In this document: in pieces, positions 40,573-49,482 of the stretch
How the letters are laid out: each line of letters begins with the position of its first letter
Numbering within the stretch: position 1 is the first letter of the stretch
Program-made: the position numbers and the translations under genes
DNA from: Sphingomonas sp. LM7
Lineage (GTDB): Bacteria; Pseudomonadota; Alphaproteobacteria; Sphingomonadales; Sphingomonadaceae
Assembly (NCBI RefSeq): GCF_002002925.1
Contig: NZ_CP019511.1
Span: 2,232,001-2,296,000 of the forward strand
DNA length: 64,000 nucleotides
Direction of reading: 5' to 3'
The notes under the pieces: model-generated
The model's input: the letters and a program-made list of their open reading frames with translations, nothing else
Databases searched by the model: none
What the model was told of the DNA's origin: nothing

Positions 40573-40706
40573 GATATGCTCCTCTCTTCACGCGCGCCGG
40601 CAGTCCGGGTGGAGTCGCGGCGCTGAACCTGGAGAATTAACGCGCGGCGGCTGAATGGGTTCGGAATCGGGTGTTCAGCCGCGGTTTAGGCGGGTAATCG
40701 GCGGCG

Positions 40707-41108
40707 ATGGCTTACTGGCTCCTCCGCTCCGAACCCGACGCCTATTCGTGGGACGATCTGATCCGCGACGGCGGCATCGAATGGAATGGCGTGCGCAACT
40801 ATACCGCGCGCAATTTCCTCAAGGAGATGCAGCCCGGCGATCAGGCGATCTTCTACCACTCGAACACCGAAAAGGCCGCGGTGGGGATCATGGAAATCAC
40901 TCGTGCCTGGCAACCCGACGGCGACGACGGCAAATGGGCCAGCGTCGCAGTGAAGCCGGTCGAGAAGCTCGCCAGGCCGGTGACGCTCGCCGACATCAAG
41001 GCGGAGCCGCGGCTCGCCCAGATCGAGGTGTTGCGCCAGTCGCGCCTGTCGGTGACGCCGGTGCGCGCCGGGGAATGGGCGGTGCTGCTGGAGATGGCGG
41101 CAGGTTGA
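40707..41108 (+). CDS. EVE domain-containing protein
   Basis: A 133-residue single EVE domain (PUA-like fold). It shows WLLRSEPDAYSWDDLIRDG, WNGVRNYTARNFLKEMQPGD and QAIFYHSNTEKAAVGIMEI. EVE domains bind modified bases in DNA or RNA through an aromatic cage; here the domain stands alone. A neighbouring Ogt alkyltransferase 65 bp downstream may share a theme of modified nucleotides, but no direct link is shown. Confidence 0.93.
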   Translation: MAYWLLRSEPDAYSWDDLIRDGGIEWNGVRNYTARNFLKEMQPGDQAIFYHSNTEKAAVGIMEITRAWQPDGDDGKWASVAVKPVEKLARPVTLADIKAEPRLAQIEVLRQSRLSVTPVRAGEWAVLLEMAAG

Positions 41109-41172
41109 GCGCAAGCCGCGGGAAGCGTTCGCGCCGCGCCCGCGGCACGGTCCTTCGACGAAAGGACATTCC

Positions 41173-41667
41173 ATGACCGACAAGTTCAAGACGATGCCCT
41201 CGCCGGTGGGCACGCTGACGCTGGTGGCGAGCGATGCGGGGCTGCGGGCAGTCCTGTGGGAGAAGGACCGCCCCGGCCGCGTGCGGATTGGCGATCTGGA
41301 AGAAGCGCCGGACCATCCGGTGCTCACCGAGGCGGAGCGCCAGCTGGGCGATTATTTCGCCGGCGAGCGGACACGCTTCGACGTGCCGCTCGATTTCCAC
41401 GGCACCGATTTCCAGAAGAGCGTGTGGGCGGCGCTGCTGACGATCCCGTTCGGCGAGACGCGCAGCTATGGCGCGATCGCACGGCAGATCGGCCGGCCTA
41501 GCGCCGCGCGCGCGGTGGGCGCGGCGAACGGACGCAATCCGATTTCGATCATCGCGCCCTGCCACCGGGTGATCGGCACCACCGGCGCGCTGACCGGCTT
41601 CGCCGGCGGGCTGGCAGCGAAGGAATTGCTGCTCGGGATCGAGCGCTCTTCCAGCGCAGCCAGCTGA
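41173..41667 (+). CDS. ogt: Methylated-DNA-[protein]-cysteine S-methyltransferase
   Basis: A 164-residue suicide DNA repair protein that removes alkyl groups from O6-methylguanine. The acceptor Cys130 lies in IIAPCHRVIG, the helix-turn-helix and Arg finger in SYGAIARQIGRPSAARAVG with AANGRNP, and it ends with the usual GFAGGLAAKELLL. The N-terminal domain is short, as in Ogt. The start is the ATG at 41173 preceded by AAAGGA. Confidence 0.95.
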   Translation: MTDKFKTMPSPVGTLTLVASDAGLRAVLWEKDRPGRVRIGDLEEAPDHPVLTEAERQLGDYFAGERTRFDVPLDFHGTDFQKSVWAALLTIPFGETRSYGAIARQIGRPSAARAVGAANGRNPISIIAPCHRVIGTTGALTGFAGGLAAKELLLGIERSSSAAS

Positions 41668-41679
41668 GGCCCGGCGCGG

Positions 41680-42657
41680 TCAGGCGGAGAAGGTCGATAC
41701 CACGCGGTTACGGCCGGTCTGCTTGGCGGTGTAGAGCAGCTTGTCGACTGCGTCGCAGAAGTGCCGCGCCTCGCCGTCGGTGGGGGGAATGACGGTGCCC
41801 ACGCCCACGCTAACGGTAACCACCGCGCTGCAGTCCGAATTGCCGTGCCGGACCTGGAGCGCCTCGACCGCCTGCCGGCATTTCTCGGCGATCTGCAGGG
41901 CCTCGGCCTCGTCGGTTTCGGGCAACAGCAGTGCGAATTCCTCGCCGCCATAGCGCGCGACGATGTCGCGCTGGCGTCCACCGGCCTTCAGCGCAGCGGC
42001 GACCTTGACGAGGCATTCGTCACCCTGAACATGGCCGTAGAGGTCGTTGTACAGCTTGAAATGGTCGATATCGAGCAGCACCAGCGAAAGCGGCTGCTGC
42101 ACCGAACAGGCGCTCCGCCACTCGGCGCCGAGGCGCTCGTCGAACAGGCGCCGGTTCGCGCTGCCGGTCAGGCCGTCCTCGAACGACAGCGCCTCCAGCT
42201 TCTTCTGCATCTTGAACAGCTCATGCTCGATCCGCTTGCGCTCGCTGATGTCGAACATGAAGCCGATCAGGCTTTCGACTTCGCCCGCTTCGTTGCGCAC
42301 GACATGGACGACGTCGCGGATCCAGACATAGCCCTTGTCCTTGGTCAGCGCGCGATAATCGGCCTCGTGATCGACCCCCGCGACCGACTGCGACACGCAG
42401 AATTTGACGACATTGTCGCGATCGTCGGGATGGATCCGCGAGGACCAGTCCTCGACCGAAACCCAGCTTTCGGCGCTCCATCCGAGCAGCGGCTCGATCT
42501 GCGGGCCGATATAGGCGAAGCGCATCGTCGCCCAGTCGATCTTCCACGGGATCGCCATCGTCGATTCGAGCAGCGTCTTGTAGAGCGTGGGATCGTCGCC
42601 GCCTGCCGGGAGCGCCCGGAACTGATCGAAATACTTGTCGTGCAGCGGCATGGTCAT
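41680..42657 (-). CDS. PAS-GGDEF diguanylate cyclase
   Basis: A 325-residue c-di-GMP synthase. Residues about 20-150 form a PAS domain (PAS/PAC hallmark GFMFDISERKRIEHEL at its end). The GGDEF domain has FEDGLTGSANRRLFDERL, LDIDHFKLYNDLYGH and an intact GGEEF at 237-241, so it should be active; no RxxD inhibitory site is apparent five residues before it. The start ATG at 42657 overlaps the stop of the upstream gene (ATGA), so the two are coupled. The EAL protein at 7537-9318 would act in the opposite direction. Confidence 0.92.
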   Translation of the reverse strand: MTMPLHDKYFDQFRALPAGGDDPTLYKTLLESTMAIPWKIDWATMRFAYIGPQIEPLLGWSAESWVSVEDWSSRIHPDDRDNVVKFCVSQSVAGVDHEADYRALTKDKGYVWIRDVVHVVRNEAGEVESLIGFMFDISERKRIEHELFKMQKKLEALSFEDGLTGSANRRLFDERLGAEWRSACSVQQPLSLVLLDIDHFKLYNDLYGHVQGDECLVKVAAALKAGGRQRDIVARYGGEEFALLLPETDEAEALQIAEKCRQAVEALQVRHGNSDCSAVVTVSVGVGTVIPPTDGEARHFCDAVDKLLYTAKQTGRNRVVSTFSA

Positions 42658-43493
42658 GGGAGGTGCACCTCGGGCAGATGGGTGTGCACGGTATCCACTG
42701 CATTCCAATACCAATAGGTGAACGTACCCGAGGTTTGCAGCAGCGTGTGAGTCAGCACCGAACTCTGGTGGATGTCGCCCCAGCAGGCGCGCGCCGAATT
42801 GCGGTTGTTGTGCAAGTCGATGCACTGGCTGCCGAGCAGAAGCGGCTTGGGCGGAATATAGAGCGCCGAGCCCCGCGGCACCCACAGATCGGCGAGGCGG
42901 ATCCGCCCCTCGCCATGCCAATAGCGCGCAACCGAGATCACCAGCGGGAAATTGGGATCAGTCGAGGCAAAGACGTGCGGGAAATCATGATGCTCGAGGT
43001 CGGTGCACACCACGCTCAGCAGCGTCGGGCCGTTCGCGTTGGTGTCCTGATAGGGCGACCAATGCCCGGCGAACACGCCATATTCATACTCGACCTGATG
43101 GAGCAGGCCGCCCGGGCTGCTGACTTCGATGCCCTGCCCCGGCTCGACCAGCGTGATGCCGAACGCGGCGGCGGTGTCGCGCGTCGCCCACATCGGTTCG
43201 TAGCGGATCGCATCGCCCTCGAAGCCCAATTGGGTCTCGTTGCCATATGGCGGAGTCTGCTTGACGCCGATCGTGCCGGTGACGCGGTGCTCGGCGCCGA
43301 TTGCGACTTCCGGACCGGTGCGCGCGGGCGTGAGCGGCGTTACCCCGTCGGGCAAGCTGGCGCGATAGGTGGGCGTGCCGTTGTCATTGTAGAAGAACGG
43401 CGTCTCGCCGACCTTCACTTCGATTTCCGACTGCTCCTTGATGAACAGCGGCGGCATGAAATCATAGGATGGGATAACCGGTGCATGCAGCAT
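42654..43493 (-). CDS. Protein of unknown function coupled to a diguanylate cyclase
   Basis: A 279-residue soluble protein with no signal peptide or membrane segment. It is rich in His, Trp and Tyr (VEYEYGVFAGHWSPYQDT, ARYWHGEGRIRLADLWVP, TFTYWYWNAVDTVHTHLPE), with an overall beta-rich, cupin-like or jelly-roll look that I cannot confirm. Its stop overlaps the start of the GGDEF gene, which suggests that they function together. I recognise no family. Confidence 0.7.
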   Translation of the reverse strand: MLHAPVIPSYDFMPPLFIKEQSEIEVKVGETPFFYNDNGTPTYRASLPDGVTPLTPARTGPEVAIGAEHRVTGTIGVKQTPPYGNETQLGFEGDAIRYEPMWATRDTAAAFGITLVEPGQGIEVSSPGGLLHQVEYEYGVFAGHWSPYQDTNANGPTLLSVVCTDLEHHDFPHVFASTDPNFPLVISVARYWHGEGRIRLADLWVPRGSALYIPPKPLLLGSQCIDLHNNRNSARACWGDIHQSSVLTHTLLQTSGTFTYWYWNAVDTVHTHLPEVHLP

Positions 43494-43618
43494 GGGAAAG
43501 CCTGCTCGTTGCGGCGAGGAAGCCCGTTTGTGGCGCGGCGCGCGTTGAAATGGGGTTAACGCCTCCGCAATTAACCTGAGGCAGGCGCGCGCAAAGAATA
43601 GCGCAGCACTGGAACCAA

Positions 43619-43656
43619 TATAAAAGGCGCCGGAGTTTCCCCCGGCGCCTTTTATA
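43619..43656 (-). terminator. Intrinsic terminator of typA
   Basis: TATAAAAGGCGCCGG (43619-43633) pairs perfectly with CCGGCGCCTTTTATA (43642-43656) across an 8-nt loop. T-runs flank it on both strands, so it could act in both directions. It lies 10 bp beyond the typA stop. Confidence 0.92.
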
Positions 43657-43666
43657 TTTTCAGCTG

Positions 43667-45490
43667 TTACGCGACCATCTTGGCGCGCGAAGCCTTCTTC
43701 CGCTCGTGCGGATCGAGATAGCGCTTGCGCAGGCGGATCGACTTGGGCGTGACTTCGACCATCTCGTCATCGTCGATATACGCGATGGCCTGCTCGAGCG
43801 TCGCTTTCTTCGGCGGAGTGAGGCGGATCGCATCGTCCTTGCCGCCCGAAGCGCGGAAGTTGGTCAGCTGCTTGGCCTTCATCGGATTGACTTCAAGGTC
43901 GTCCGGCTTGGCGTTCTCGCCGACGATCATGCCCTCATAGAGCGCCTCGCCATGGCCGACGAACAGGATGCCGCGCTCTTCGAGCGGACCCAGCGCGTAG
44001 CTGTTGGCTTCGCCCGAGCCGTTCGAGATAAGCACGCCGTTCTTGCGGCCTTCGATCTTGCCCTTGTGAGGGCCGTACTTCTCGAACAACCGGTTCATGA
44101 TGCCCGTGCCGCGCGTGTCCGACAGGAACTCGCCATGATAGCCGATCATCCCGCGCGAAGGCGCCGAGAAGGTGATGCGGGTCTTGCCGCCGCCCGAGGG
44201 GCGCATGTCGGTAAGCTCGGCCTTGCGGATCGCCATCTTCTCGACGACCGTGCCCGAATATTCGTCGTCCACGTCGATGATGACGGTTTCGTACGGCTCG
44301 GTCTTCTGGCCGCTCTCATCCTCACCGAACAGCACGCGCGGGCGGCTGATGCCGAGCTCGAAGCCCTCGCGGCGCATCGTCTCGATCAGCACGCCGAGCT
44401 GGAGCTCGCCGCGGCCGGCGACTTCGTACGAATCGCGGTCGGCGGCTTCGGTCACCTTGATCGCGACGTTCGATTCGGCTTCGCGGAACAGGCGGTCGCG
44501 GATCATGCGCGACGTCACCTTGGTACCCTCGCGGCCCGCCATCGGCGAATCGTTGACGGCGAAGCGCATCGATAGCGTCGGCGGATCGATTGCCTGGGCA
44601 TGCAGCGGCTCGGTAACGGTCGGGTCGCAGATCGTGTTCGACACCGTCGCGACGGTCAGGCCGGCGAGGCTGATGATGTCGCCGGCATTGGCTTCGTCGG
44701 TGGGCACGCGCTCGAGCCCGCGGAAGGTCATGATCTTCGATGCGCGGCCGGTCTCGACGATCTTGCCGTCGTTATCGAGCGCATGGATCGCCTGGTTGGT
44801 CTTGACCGAGCCCGAAAAGACCAGGCCGGTGAGGATGCGGCCGAGGAAGTTGTCACGATCGAGCAGCGTGACCAGGAACTTGAACGGACCGTCCGGATCG
44901 GCCGAGGGGGCCGGAACGTGATCGACGATCTTCTGGAACAGCGGCTTCAACGTGCCTTCGCGCAGATCCGGCGACGCATTGGCATAGCCGTTGCGGCCCG
45001 ACGCGTAGAGCACGGGGAAATCGAGCTGCTCGTCGGTAGCTTCCAAGCTGACGAACAGGTCGAACACTTCGTCGAGCACTTCCTGGATGCGCTCGTCCGG
45101 GCGATCGATCTTGTTGACGACGACGATCGGACGCAGGCCGAGCTTCAATGCCTTGCCGGTCACGAACTTGGTCTGCGGCATCGCACCTTCCGACGCATCG
45201 ACCAGCAGGATCACGCCATCGACCATCGACAGGATGCGCTCCACCTCGCCGCCGAAATCGGCGTGGCCGGGCGTATCGACGATGTTGATCCGCGTGCCTT
45301 CCCACTCGACCGAAGTGGCCTTGGCGAGAATCGTGATCCCGCGCTCCTTTTCGAGGTCGTTCGAGTCCATCGCGCGCTCTTCGATGCGCTGGTTGTCGCG
45401 GAACGTGCCGGACTGGCGGAAGAGCTGATCGACGAGCGTGGTCTTGCCATGATCGACGTGGGCGATGATCGCCACGTTGCGGAGGTTCAT
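43667..45490 (-). CDS. typA: Translational GTPase TypA/BipA
   Basis: A 607-residue ribosome-associated GTPase. G-domain motifs: AHVDHGKTTLVDQLF (G1), RGIT in the switch region (EKERGITILAKAT), DTPGHADFGGEVER (G3) and NKIDRPDER (G4). EF-G-like domains follow, and a BipA-specific C-terminal block includes RRYLDPHERKKASRAK. It supports ribosome assembly and adaptation to cold or stress. The start is the ATG at 45490 with AGGACATACGC before it. A palindromic terminator follows. Confidence 0.97.
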   Translation of the reverse strand: MNLRNVAIIAHVDHGKTTLVDQLFRQSGTFRDNQRIEERAMDSNDLEKERGITILAKATSVEWEGTRINIVDTPGHADFGGEVERILSMVDGVILLVDASEGAMPQTKFVTGKALKLGLRPIVVVNKIDRPDERIQEVLDEVFDLFVSLEATDEQLDFPVLYASGRNGYANASPDLREGTLKPLFQKIVDHVPAPSADPDGPFKFLVTLLDRDNFLGRILTGLVFSGSVKTNQAIHALDNDGKIVETGRASKIMTFRGLERVPTDEANAGDIISLAGLTVATVSNTICDPTVTEPLHAQAIDPPTLSMRFAVNDSPMAGREGTKVTSRMIRDRLFREAESNVAIKVTEAADRDSYEVAGRGELQLGVLIETMRREGFELGISRPRVLFGEDESGQKTEPYETVIIDVDDEYSGTVVEKMAIRKAELTDMRPSGGGKTRITFSAPSRGMIGYHGEFLSDTRGTGIMNRLFEKYGPHKGKIEGRKNGVLISNGSGEANSYALGPLEERGILFVGHGEALYEGMIVGENAKPDDLEVNPMKAKQLTNFRASGGKDDAIRLTPPKKATLEQAIAYIDDDEMVEVTPKSIRLRKRYLDPHERKKASRAKMVA

Positions 45491-45585
45491 GCGTATGTCC
45501 TGGATGCCGCTGAAGTGCGGTGCGCCGGGGCCCTTAGCGCAATTTGTGCGTTGCGGGAAGGGCAAGCACCGCTAGGGATAAACAC

Positions 45586-46152
45586 ATGGCCGAACCACTC
45601 AACATCCTCGTCATCCTGGGAAGCGTTCGCGAAGGACGCATGGCATTGCCGGTCGGCAAATGGGTGATCGAGCAGGCAGCGGGGCGCGAAGAACTCGCCT
45701 GCGAGCTGATCGACCTCAAGGATTGGGACCTGCCCTTTTATTCCTTCCGCGATCCGCCCGCTAAGGGGAACTACACCGATCCGCTCCAGCGTCGCTGGGC
45801 CGAGAAGATCGGGAGCGCCGACGGCTATATCCTGATCTGCCCCGAATATAATCACGGCCCGCCCGCCGTGCTCAAGAACGCACTCGACTTCGTCTATGGC
45901 GAGTGGAACCGCAAGCCGGTGACGTATGTCGGCTATGGCGGCAACGGCGCCGCGCGCTCGATCGAGCTGCTAACCTGCATTTCGCGCGAGCTGCAGATGG
46001 CCGCGCTCGAAGGTTCGGTCCACATCATGGGCGTGTGGGGGAAGGTGAAGGACGGGGTGTTCACCGGCGACGACAAGGACCTGAAGTGGCTCGGCCACGG
46101 ATTCGACGAGATCGCCTGGTGGGGAAATGCGCTTAAGGCGGCGCGCGGCTGA
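45586..46152 (+). CDS. NADPH-dependent FMN reductase family protein
   Basis: A 188-residue flavodoxin-fold reductase. The FMN-phosphate-binding loop is ILGSVREGRMALPVGKW, and the flavin-contacting block is YILICPEYNHGPPAVLKNAL, followed by YVGYGGNGAARSIELL. These proteins reduce free FMN, azo dyes or quinones with NAD(P)H in the cytosol. The gene diverges from typA with about 95 bp between starts. Confidence 0.9.
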   Translation: MAEPLNILVILGSVREGRMALPVGKWVIEQAAGREELACELIDLKDWDLPFYSFRDPPAKGNYTDPLQRRWAEKIGSADGYILICPEYNHGPPAVLKNALDFVYGEWNRKPVTYVGYGGNGAARSIELLTCISRELQMAALEGSVHIMGVWGKVKDGVFTGDDKDLKWLGHGFDEIAWWGNALKAARG

Positions 46153-46250
46153 CCTTGGCGAAGGCCGGGGCGTGTACTATTTAACTGACACACTTGGATC
46201 GCTGCGGCGATGCCCGTATGGGTAGTCGCCACAGCTTTGGAGATATGCGC

Positions 46251-47456
46251 ATGGCGACCGAGACTGCAGTGGCCGAGAAGGAACTGGTTCTCACGCCGCC
46301 CGATCCGGTGGCGGTGATCGCACCCGAAAAGGCAGCGGGCCTCGTGCCGGTGGAAGACACCAAGAAGAACGAGCTCGAGAAGCGCGTCGAGGGCTTTATC
46401 GACGATCTCGTCGCGCAGGACGTCAACTCGCCGGAATTCGGCAAGCGCGTCGATGCGATTGCGGCGATGGGGCAGAAGGAAATCCGCGATGCGGCGGGCC
46501 AGTCCAATCGCTTCCTCGATCGCCCGGTGCGCGCGATGGGCAATGACACCGGCGTCGGCGCCGACCTGCTCCAGCTGCGCAAGACCGTCGAAGAGCTAGA
46601 TCCGGGCCGCAACGGCAAGCTGATCGGAGGCAATGACGGCTTCCTGTCGAAGCTGTTCGGCGGATCGCCGCTCAAGCAGTATTTCCGCAAGTACCAGTCC
46701 TCGCAGAGCCACATCCAGGGCATCCTCAAGAGCCTGTCCAGCGGCAAGGACGAGCTGCTGATGGACAATGCAGCGATCGACACCGAGCGTGCAAACCTGT
46801 GGAACGCGATGGGCCGGCTCGAGCAGATGATCTATCTGTCCAAGGCGATGGACGCCAAGATCGAGGACAAGGCCAACGAGCTAGATCACAGCGACCCCGC
46901 CAAGGCGAAGGCGCTGCGCGAGACCGCGCTCTTCTACGTCCGCCAGCGCACGCAGGATTTGCTCACCCAGATGGCGGTGACGGTGCAGGGCTATCTGGCG
47001 CTCGATCTGGTCAAGAAGAACAATGTCGAGCTGGTGAAGGGCGTCGATCGCGCCAGCACCACCACCGTCTCGGCACTGCGCACCGCGGTCACCGTCGCGC
47101 AGGCGCTGACCAACCAGAAGCTGGTGCTCGACCAGATCACTGCGATCAATACGACGACCGCAGGGCTGATCGATTCGACCGGCGCGCTGCTCAAGAGCAA
47201 CACCGCGTCGATCCACGAACAGGCCGCCAATGCGACGATCCCGGTCGAGACGCTCCAGCGCGCCTTCCAGAACATCTATGACACGATGGACGCTATCGAT
47301 ACGTTCAAGCTCAAGGCGCTCGACAGCATGAAGACCACGGTCAACACGCTGTCGAACGAAGTCGAGAAGTCGAAGGGCTATATCGCCCGGGCCGAGGGCG
47401 CTGCGCAGAACCAGGGCGGCGGATCGGCCGACACCTTCAAGCTGGAGGCGATGTAA
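46251..47456 (+). CDS. telA: Toxic anion resistance protein TelA
   Basis: A 401-residue TelA/KlaA-family protein, mostly alpha-helical. Family blocks are DLLQLRKTVEELDPGRNG, YFRKYQSSQSHIQGILKSL, LWNAMGRLEQMIYLSKAMD, TAVTVAQALTNQKLVLDQI and LQRAFQNIYDTMDAIDTFK. TelA is linked to resistance to tellurite, nisin, colicins and cell-envelope stress; the mechanism is unknown. The ATG at 46251 has TTGGAG upstream; the ATG at 46245 is too close to it. The XpaC-like gene begins 4 bp after its stop. Confidence 0.93.
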   Translation: MATETAVAEKELVLTPPDPVAVIAPEKAAGLVPVEDTKKNELEKRVEGFIDDLVAQDVNSPEFGKRVDAIAAMGQKEIRDAAGQSNRFLDRPVRAMGNDTGVGADLLQLRKTVEELDPGRNGKLIGGNDGFLSKLFGGSPLKQYFRKYQSSQSHIQGILKSLSSGKDELLMDNAAIDTERANLWNAMGRLEQMIYLSKAMDAKIEDKANELDHSDPAKAKALRETALFYVRQRTQDLLTQMAVTVQGYLALDLVKKNNVELVKGVDRASTTTVSALRTAVTVAQALTNQKLVLDQITAINTTTAGLIDSTGALLKSNTASIHEQAANATIPVETLQRAFQNIYDTMDAIDTFKLKALDSMKTTVNTLSNEVEKSKGYIARAEGAAQNQGGGSADTFKLEAM

Positions 47457-47460
47457 GCCC

Positions 47461-48186
47461 GTGACCGATGTCGATCGCCTGCGCGCACGTGCCGACGAGC
47501 TGATCGAGCGCTCGCGGGCCCGTGCGCCCGCGAATGCCGCCGACAAGCGCCTGCGCCGGCGCCGCGAGGCAGAGATCGTCCGCCGCGTCACGCGGATCGC
47601 CATCGCCGACGCTGCGATCATCGTCGGCGCGATCGTGTTCGCGATCGCCGTGGCACCCCTGGGGATCATGGGCGCGATGCTGGTCGCGCTGCTGCTGGTC
47701 GTGGCGACGATCGTGTTCGCCGCGTTGCCCGCGGGCGGCGGCGCGCCCGAAGTAGAACAACTGAGCCAGATCCCGCTCAAGGCCTTGCCGCGCACCACCG
47801 AGCATTGGCTCGACACCCAGCGGCCCGCCTTGCCCGCGCCTGTGCACGGGCTGGTCGATTCGATCGGGGTGAAGCTGGAGTTCCTCGCGCCGCAGCTGGC
47901 GTTGCTTGATGAAAAATCGCCGGCAGCAGGCGAAGTGCGCAAGCTGGTGGGCGAGCAACTGCCCGAGCTGATCAAGGGCTATGCCCGCGTCCCCGAGCCG
48001 CTGCGCCGAGTCGAGCGCAATGGGCTGACCCCCGACCAGCAGCTGGCGCAGGGCCTGCAGGTGATCGACGACGAAATCGCCGAGATGTCGGCCCAGCTCG
48101 CGCAGGGCGACCTCGACTTGCTGGCGACGCGCGGGCGCTACCTGCAGATCAAATATCAGGGCGACGAAGTCAGCGGGCCGCAGTAA
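47461..48186 (+). CDS. XpaC-like membrane protein paired with TelA
   Basis: A 241-residue protein with a basic N-terminus (RLRRRREAEIVRRVTR), two adjacent transmembrane segments around residues 48-95 (AAIIVGAIVFAIAVAPLG, ALLLVVATIVFAALP) and a long helical C-terminal region with LDEKSPAAGEVRKLVGEQLP. In Gram-positive bacteria the gene next to telA encodes XpaC, also a small membrane protein with a helical tail. Sequence alone shows only general similarity, so the XpaC call rests on layout. The start is the GTG at 47461. It overlaps the convergent Rrf2 gene by 31 bp. Confidence 0.6.
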   Translation: MTDVDRLRARADELIERSRARAPANAADKRLRRRREAEIVRRVTRIAIADAAIIVGAIVFAIAVAPLGIMGAMLVALLLVVATIVFAALPAGGGAPEVEQLSQIPLKALPRTTEHWLDTQRPALPAPVHGLVDSIGVKLEFLAPQLALLDEKSPAAGEVRKLVGEQLPELIKGYARVPEPLRRVERNGLTPDQQLAQGLQVIDDEIAEMSAQLAQGDLDLLATRGRYLQIKYQGDEVSGPQ

Positions 48187-48599
48187 CGCGCGTCAAAATC
48201 GCGCGCGAGCTGGCCGAGGCTGACCGAACCGAACCGCGCGATCAGCAGGTTCTCGGCCTCGCTCAGCGCGTCGGCGAGCGATTCGTTGACCAGCTTCTCG
48301 ACCAGGCAATGCGTCGGCCCGGCCTCGTTGCCGATCGCGAAGATTTGCGGCCCGCCGACCGCGCGGTGCACGTCGAGCAGAGAGATCGCGTCGAGGTCGC
48401 AGGCGAGTGCCCAGCCGCCGCCATGTCCTTTTTCCGAGCGGACATAGCCCGCGTCGCGCAGGCCCGCCATCGTCCGGCGCACCACCACCGGATTGGTCCG
48501 CAGCATCGTCGCGATCGCGTCCGACGTCATCGGTCCGTCATGCCGCGCCATATGCAAAAGCACATGGAGCATCCGGGAAAGGCGGCTGTCGCGTCGCAT
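48156..48599 (-). CDS. Rrf2 family transcriptional regulator without Fe-S cysteines
   Basis: A 147-residue Rrf2-type winged-helix protein: SRMLHVLLHMARHDGPMTSD then AIATMLRTNPVVVRRTMAGL and the wing GYVRSEKGHGGGWALACD. The three-Cys cluster of IscR/NsrR is missing (only isolated cysteines in GPTHCLVEK and ARYCG), so it should be a non-Fe-S member like YwnA. It diverges from a methyltransferase gene, with a clear dyad between them. Effector unknown. Confidence 0.88.
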   Translation of the reverse strand: MRRDSRLSRMLHVLLHMARHDGPMTSDAIATMLRTNPVVVRRTMAGLRDAGYVRSEKGHGGGWALACDLDAISLLDVHRAVGGPQIFAIGNEAGPTHCLVEKLVNESLADALSEAENLLIARFGSVSLGQLARDFDARYCGPLTSSP

Positions 48600-48644
48600 C
48601 GTTTAACCCTCGATCCCCGCACTGCATTTGGCAAGCGAGACACT

Positions 48645-48669
48645 TCATGATACATTTGATGTTACATGA
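48645..48669. promoter_or_regulatory. Operator-like dyad in the Rrf2/methyltransferase divergent promoter
   Basis: TCATGATACAT-TTG-ATGTTACATGA is an 11-3-11 dyad in which 9 of 11 positions pair. It lies between the starts of the Rrf2 gene (48599) and the methyltransferase (48687), in an AT-richer patch that should also hold both promoters. It is the likely binding site of the Rrf2 protein. Confidence 0.7.
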
Positions 48670-48686
48670 TTCGCAGGAGTGTTGGA

Positions 48687-49466
48687 ATGCGCCGAATGAA
48701 CGACCCCGATCGCTGGAACGAGATGGCGAAGCATTATGAGGAAACCGCGCATCCGTTCACAGCGCCCTTTGCCGAGGCGGCGCTGGCGCGCGTGCCGGTG
48801 ACTCCGCAGACCCGGCTGCTCGACGTGGCGACGGGCACCGGCGCGCTCGCGTTGGCGGCGGCACGGGCGGGCGCACAGGTACTGGCGACGGACTTCTCTT
48901 GCGGAATGGTGGCGCGGGTGACGGCGCACGGCCTGCCCAATCTCGAAGGGCGCACGATGGACGGGCAGGCACTCGACTTGCCGGATGCAGCGTTCGACGC
49001 CGTGTTCTCGGTGTTCGGGGTGATGATGTTCCCCGACTGGCGCAAGGGCCTCGCCGAGATGGCGCGGGTGACGAAATCCGGCGGGCACGGCGTTGTCGCG
49101 ACATGGCAGAGCGAGGGCGCCGCGACGCACCTGCTGCTCGGCCAGGTCGTCCGCGCGCTGTTCCCGAAACGCGAGTGGCGCACCGGCCTGCCCGAGGGCG
49201 TGACCGTTCTCGGCGATCCCGAGAAGCTGTCCGCAGAGATGATCGCCGCGGGCTTCGACGCGCCGGTGATCGAGACGATGACAAGCGACTATCTGCTGCG
49301 GATGACCAATCTCGATCCCGAAACCCAGTTCGGGCTGAGCGAGGATTGGGCGACGCTCGGTCCCGACGACCAGAAAGCGGTGATCGACGAAGTCTATCGG
49401 CGCGCCGACGGCAGGGACGTGCTGCCGGTGCCATCGACCGCGCTCATCGCCGTGGCAACGCGCTGA
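48687..49466 (+). CDS. Class I SAM-dependent methyltransferase
   Basis: A 259-residue methyltransferase of the UbiE/Methyltransf_11 type. SAM-binding motif I is LLDVATGTGALALAAARAG, motif II is LATDFSCGMV, and post-I/IV include DAVFSVFGVMMFPDWRKGLA. The substrate is unknown. The ATG at 48687 has AGGAG 7 nt upstream. It is divergently transcribed from an Rrf2 regulator that probably controls it; this arrangement is common for small detoxifying enzymes. Confidence 0.9.
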   Translation: MRRMNDPDRWNEMAKHYEETAHPFTAPFAEAALARVPVTPQTRLLDVATGTGALALAAARAGAQVLATDFSCGMVARVTAHGLPNLEGRTMDGQALDLPDAAFDAVFSVFGVMMFPDWRKGLAEMARVTKSGGHGVVATWQSEGAATHLLLGQVVRALFPKREWRTGLPEGVTVLGDPEKLSAEMIAAGFDAPVIETMTSDYLLRMTNLDPETQFGLSEDWATLGPDDQKAVIDEVYRRADGRDVLPVPSTALIAVATR

Positions 49467-49482
49467 GCGAGGGTCAGGCCGG

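Noticed and set aside
43555..43575. GTTAAC and TTAAC as a CtrA site
   Set aside because: The spacing between TTAA half-sites is 12 bp instead of the required 7.
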